From Candidatus Moranbacteria bacterium RIFCSPLOWO2_12_FULL_48_12 (lineage in GTDB: Bacteria > Patescibacteriota > Minisyncoccia > Moranbacterales > UBA1568), in contig MFSB01000004.1 of NCBI GenBank assembly GCA_001784735.1, positions 1-15,149 of the forward strand: 15,149 nt of DNA. Reading direction: 5' to 3'. A program made the translations under genes and the position numbers. The notes under the pieces were generated by a model, which was not told where the DNA came from, did no database searches, and saw nothing but the letters and a program-made list of their open reading frames with translations. Shown here piece by piece: positions 13,031 to 15,149 of this stretch (position 1 is its first letter; every line of letters starts with the position of its first letter).

Positions 13031-15149
13031 TCAAGTGTTGTTTTTTCGAGCGACATAGTCCCAGAGCTTTCGAGCGACATTGACCGGCTCGCCGAGAAGC
13101 GGATCATGGTGCAGATTTATGAACGGCAGGGCATTGCATTCTATTATGCCCCAGCGGACAGTGCCCGGATCCAGGGAAACATCTTGGGCAATGAAATCAA
13201 AACCCAGCACCGGATCATCCACCGCTTTGGCGGCGCGTTCAAGTTCGGCACGCAGCTTCGGATGCACCTTTGGAGTTACTTCCCTGCTCTTCCCTCCATA
13301 CGCCAGCCCGATTTTTTCAGAGAGATCGATAGTGACGCCGTCAGAGAGAACATCGCCCAGCGTATAATTTTGCCTCTCTAAAAATGAGATCAAGGCATCC
13401 GAAATAACCACCCCGCTCACCCGTTTGTTGCGGTTTTTATTTTTTATTTCAATGAGCGTCCGAATAGTTTTTACGCCATCGCCGGTGATGCGCGGCGGGT
13501 CTCCCGCCAGGACGCCGGCGAGCATTCCGTCAATCATCGTGGCTCGATACACGCTCCCTTCGAGATGCTCCTCGACAATGACAAAATAACCCATTTGCTT
13601 GGCGACCCTGAAAGCTTTTTCAAAATCATCCGCCTTGGTCAGGTTCGTCGTCGTATGCCGGCCTCGAGATCCGAGCCGCGGCTTCACGATCATCGGGCTC
13701 TTTGCATTATCAAAATAGCGCTTGGCTTTCGCCCAACTGCTGAAACTGCCCCCTCTCGGCACCGGAATATTCTCTTCTTCTAACGCTCGTTTGAGGAGCG
13801 CTTTATCATCCATCCAGCCGACAGCCGGACTCTCATAGATCTCCGGCCGAGGCAGCCCGCTGAAAAAAAACATCCTGCCATTGGGAAGCGTCACCCGATA
13901 GGTATCCATCGCTCTGCCATAAATCATGGCGGCCTCTATTTTCCAACCGCGAACGATGGCCTCATCGAACATCACCCGCCCTCGGGGAGCGAGAACGCTC
14001 GATGGATGAGGATCGAATCTCATAATTCCAAACAAGGCGAATGCATCATACAGACACGCCTGTACCCACTCTGCAAGCCTGAAAAGAATCCTTCCGACAC
14101 GAGTGCAAAATAGCCTCTTGGCGAGAGGATTGACGATAGCTATGGAAACAGTCGAGACAATCCATTCAAGATAATGCGTTGTTTGGCTATTGCCGCAATA
14201 AAGGCACGTTTTTTTCTTCTTTAGTTTGGCAGTGATTATCTTGTACGCATCAGGAATAATGCTGTCAATCGCTTCTGCAACCGCGGTTTTATGTATACAA
14301 CGACTGAAATCGGACTTTTTTACCGGATTATTCAAAACATCAGCCAGAGTGATATCGTTCCCAAGATATTTCGGCAAATACATAAAATCACCTCCCATAA
14401 AACCAGTGAATCCCCATACGTGCGTCTTTTCGCCGGTTCGAGAAAAAACTTTTCGAGTCTTCCTTACGAGTTCCGGCAGATAGTCCACCTGTGAAAATCC
14501 CCCGCCCAGAACCAGGCCATGGTACGAAAGAATTATCAGGCAAAGGGCCAGATTGGGAAATATTTTCTCTTCTAAAAGAGCGGTTTCAATATGTTCCCTA
14601 TCAAGAACGACGTGTGTATTTTTACCGGCATCAATCAAAACGCCGTCTCTCTCGCGCAGCGAAATGCGCCGACCATCAATCAAGCCCCAAAAGAGTACCG
14701 TCGTATTTTCTCTCGCAAGGTCATGCGATGTCTGGATGCCATCGGTCTCTTTGAGAAAAGTGTCGCGAGTTTTCTTATGAAATAAGATTCTGGAAATGGG
14801 CGTGTCCTTTCCAAAATGATGAACCAGTAAGATTTCACGAGTAACATCTTCGATCGGCAGACTGACGAAGTCGCTGCCGCCCAGACCGGCCGCTTGCATC
14901 AATCTATGATTTATAAGCGTCACCTGAGAACGATAACTTTTCAAGCCAGAGAGATTTTCATCCAAGAAAGTCGGCGCCAGTTTGGCGTAAAGCTCTTTAT
15001 GGTTTTCCAATCGTGATAGGAAAGTTTCAGCTTCTTCACGAGAGAAACTGCGCTGCCCATACACACAAACACGGCGCTGACGCACGCCAAGTATCGGCAG
15101 GTACACCTTTTCACCGTCCCGGTTATGAAAATAAAGACCCTGTGGAAAA
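13031..15149 (-). CDS. ATP-grasp ligase, cyanophycin-synthetase-like, with unknown N-terminal region; 5' end outside window
   Basis: The frame stays open to the right edge. A GTG at 15106 would start a 691-residue protein, but the 14 upstream codons read PQGLYFHNRDGEK and look coding, so the true start is probably outside. From the GTG, the C-terminal third (about 430-691) is an ATP-grasp domain resembling that of cyanophycin synthetase and GshAB: PMIVKPRLGSRGRHTTTN (471-488), IVEEHLEGSVYRATMIDG (510-527), RITGDGVKTIRTLIE (539-553), and metal-ligand region IIECNALPFINLH (654-666). This predicts ATP-dependent amide bond formation through an acyl phosphate. It lacks the Mur-ligase half of cyanophycin synthetase. 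Residues 1-360 are unrecognised, with a CLYC motif (301-304) and a hydrophobic stretch near 312-360. The substrate is unknown. Confidence 0.85.
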   Translation of the reverse strand, partial: FPQGLYFHNRDGEKVYLPILGVRQRRVCVYGQRSFSREEAETFLSRLENHKELYAKLAPTFLDENLSGLKSYRSQVTLINHRLMQAAGLGGSDFVSLPIEDVTREILLVHHFGKDTPISRILFHKKTRDTFLKETDGIQTSHDLARENTTVLFWGLIDGRRISLRERDGVLIDAGKNTHVVLDREHIETALLEEKIFPNLALCLIILSYHGLVLGGGFSQVDYLPELVRKTRKVFSRTGEKTHVWGFTGFMGGDFMYLPKYLGNDITLADVLNNPVKKSDFSRCIHKTAVAEAIDSIIPDAYKIITAKLKKKKTCLYCGNSQTTHYLEWIVSTVSIAIVNPLAKRLFCTRVGRILFRLAEWVQACLYDAFALFGIMRFDPHPSSVLAPRGRVMFDEAIVRGWKIEAAMIYGRAMDTYRVTLPNGRMFFFSGLPRPEIYESPAVGWMDDKALLKRALEEENIPVPRGGSFSSWAKAKRYFDNAKSPMIVKPRLGSRGRHTTTNLTKADDFEKAFRVAKQMGYFVIVEEHLEGSVYRATMIDGMLAGVLAGDPPRITGDGVKTIRTLIEIKNKNRNKRVSGVVISDALISFLERQNYTLGDVLSDGVTIDLSEKIGLAYGGKSREVTPKVHPKLRAELERAAKAVDDPVLGFDFIAQDVSLDPGTVRWGIIECNALPFINLHHDPLLGEPVNVARKLWDYVARKNNT

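Overview
The window looks like chromosomal DNA from a small-genome, probably single-membrane bacterium of the Candidate Phyla Radiation (Patescibacteria, Parcubacteria-like). This assignment is inference. It rests on a compact type IV pilus locus with PilM, PilN and PilO but no PilP or PilQ beside it, on mostly Shine-Dalgarno-free starts, on a pilin with an unusually long leader, and on the company of ClpC, ComF and a membrane-anchored SurA-like protein. TGA ends several clear genes (both pilins, pilB, clpC, the ATP-grasp gene), so the standard bacterial code applies and code-25 lineages are excluded.

Region 1 (1-8489, all minus strand) is a type IV pilus cluster. In transcription order it reads pilM, pilN, pilO, pilB, pilT, pilC, a short-leader pilin, a long-leader pilin, and a prepilin peptidase that runs off the left edge. 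PilM-N-O form the cytoplasmic and inner-membrane alignment complex. PilB powers extension, PilT powers retraction, PilC is the membrane platform, and PilD would process the two pilins next to it. The cluster has internal promoters. A shared GTGTTATAYT element lies before pilM, pilN and pilT, and a good sigma70-type promoter with the only strong ribosome binding site drives the short-leader pilin, which I take as the major subunit. The two pilin genes share a perfectly identical 95-bp block. The pilT and major-pilin transcripts would both start with a stem-loop.

Region 2 (8490-8803) is a 314-bp divergent intergenic region. It holds the pilM promoter, a 58-nt palindromic element, and a near-consensus promoter for clpC (TTGACA, 17 nt, TAGAAT) with a long leader.

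Region 3 (8804-12012, plus strand) has clpC, a double-AAA+ unfoldase with a ClpP-docking loop, overlapping by 10 nt a comF gene. ComF is a competence-associated phosphoribosyltransferase-fold protein, so with the pilus it suggests DNA uptake.

Region 4 (12013-15149) starts with a convergent intergenic region containing two perfect inverted repeats. Then, on the minus strand, come a membrane-anchored SurA-N-like protein without a PPIase domain, a second copy of the palindromic element of region 2, and a large ATP-grasp ligase whose 5' end lies beyond the right edge. Its N-terminal 400 or so residues are not recognisable to me and are the least explained coding sequence here.

I see no CRISPR array, tRNA, rRNA, transposase or integrase.
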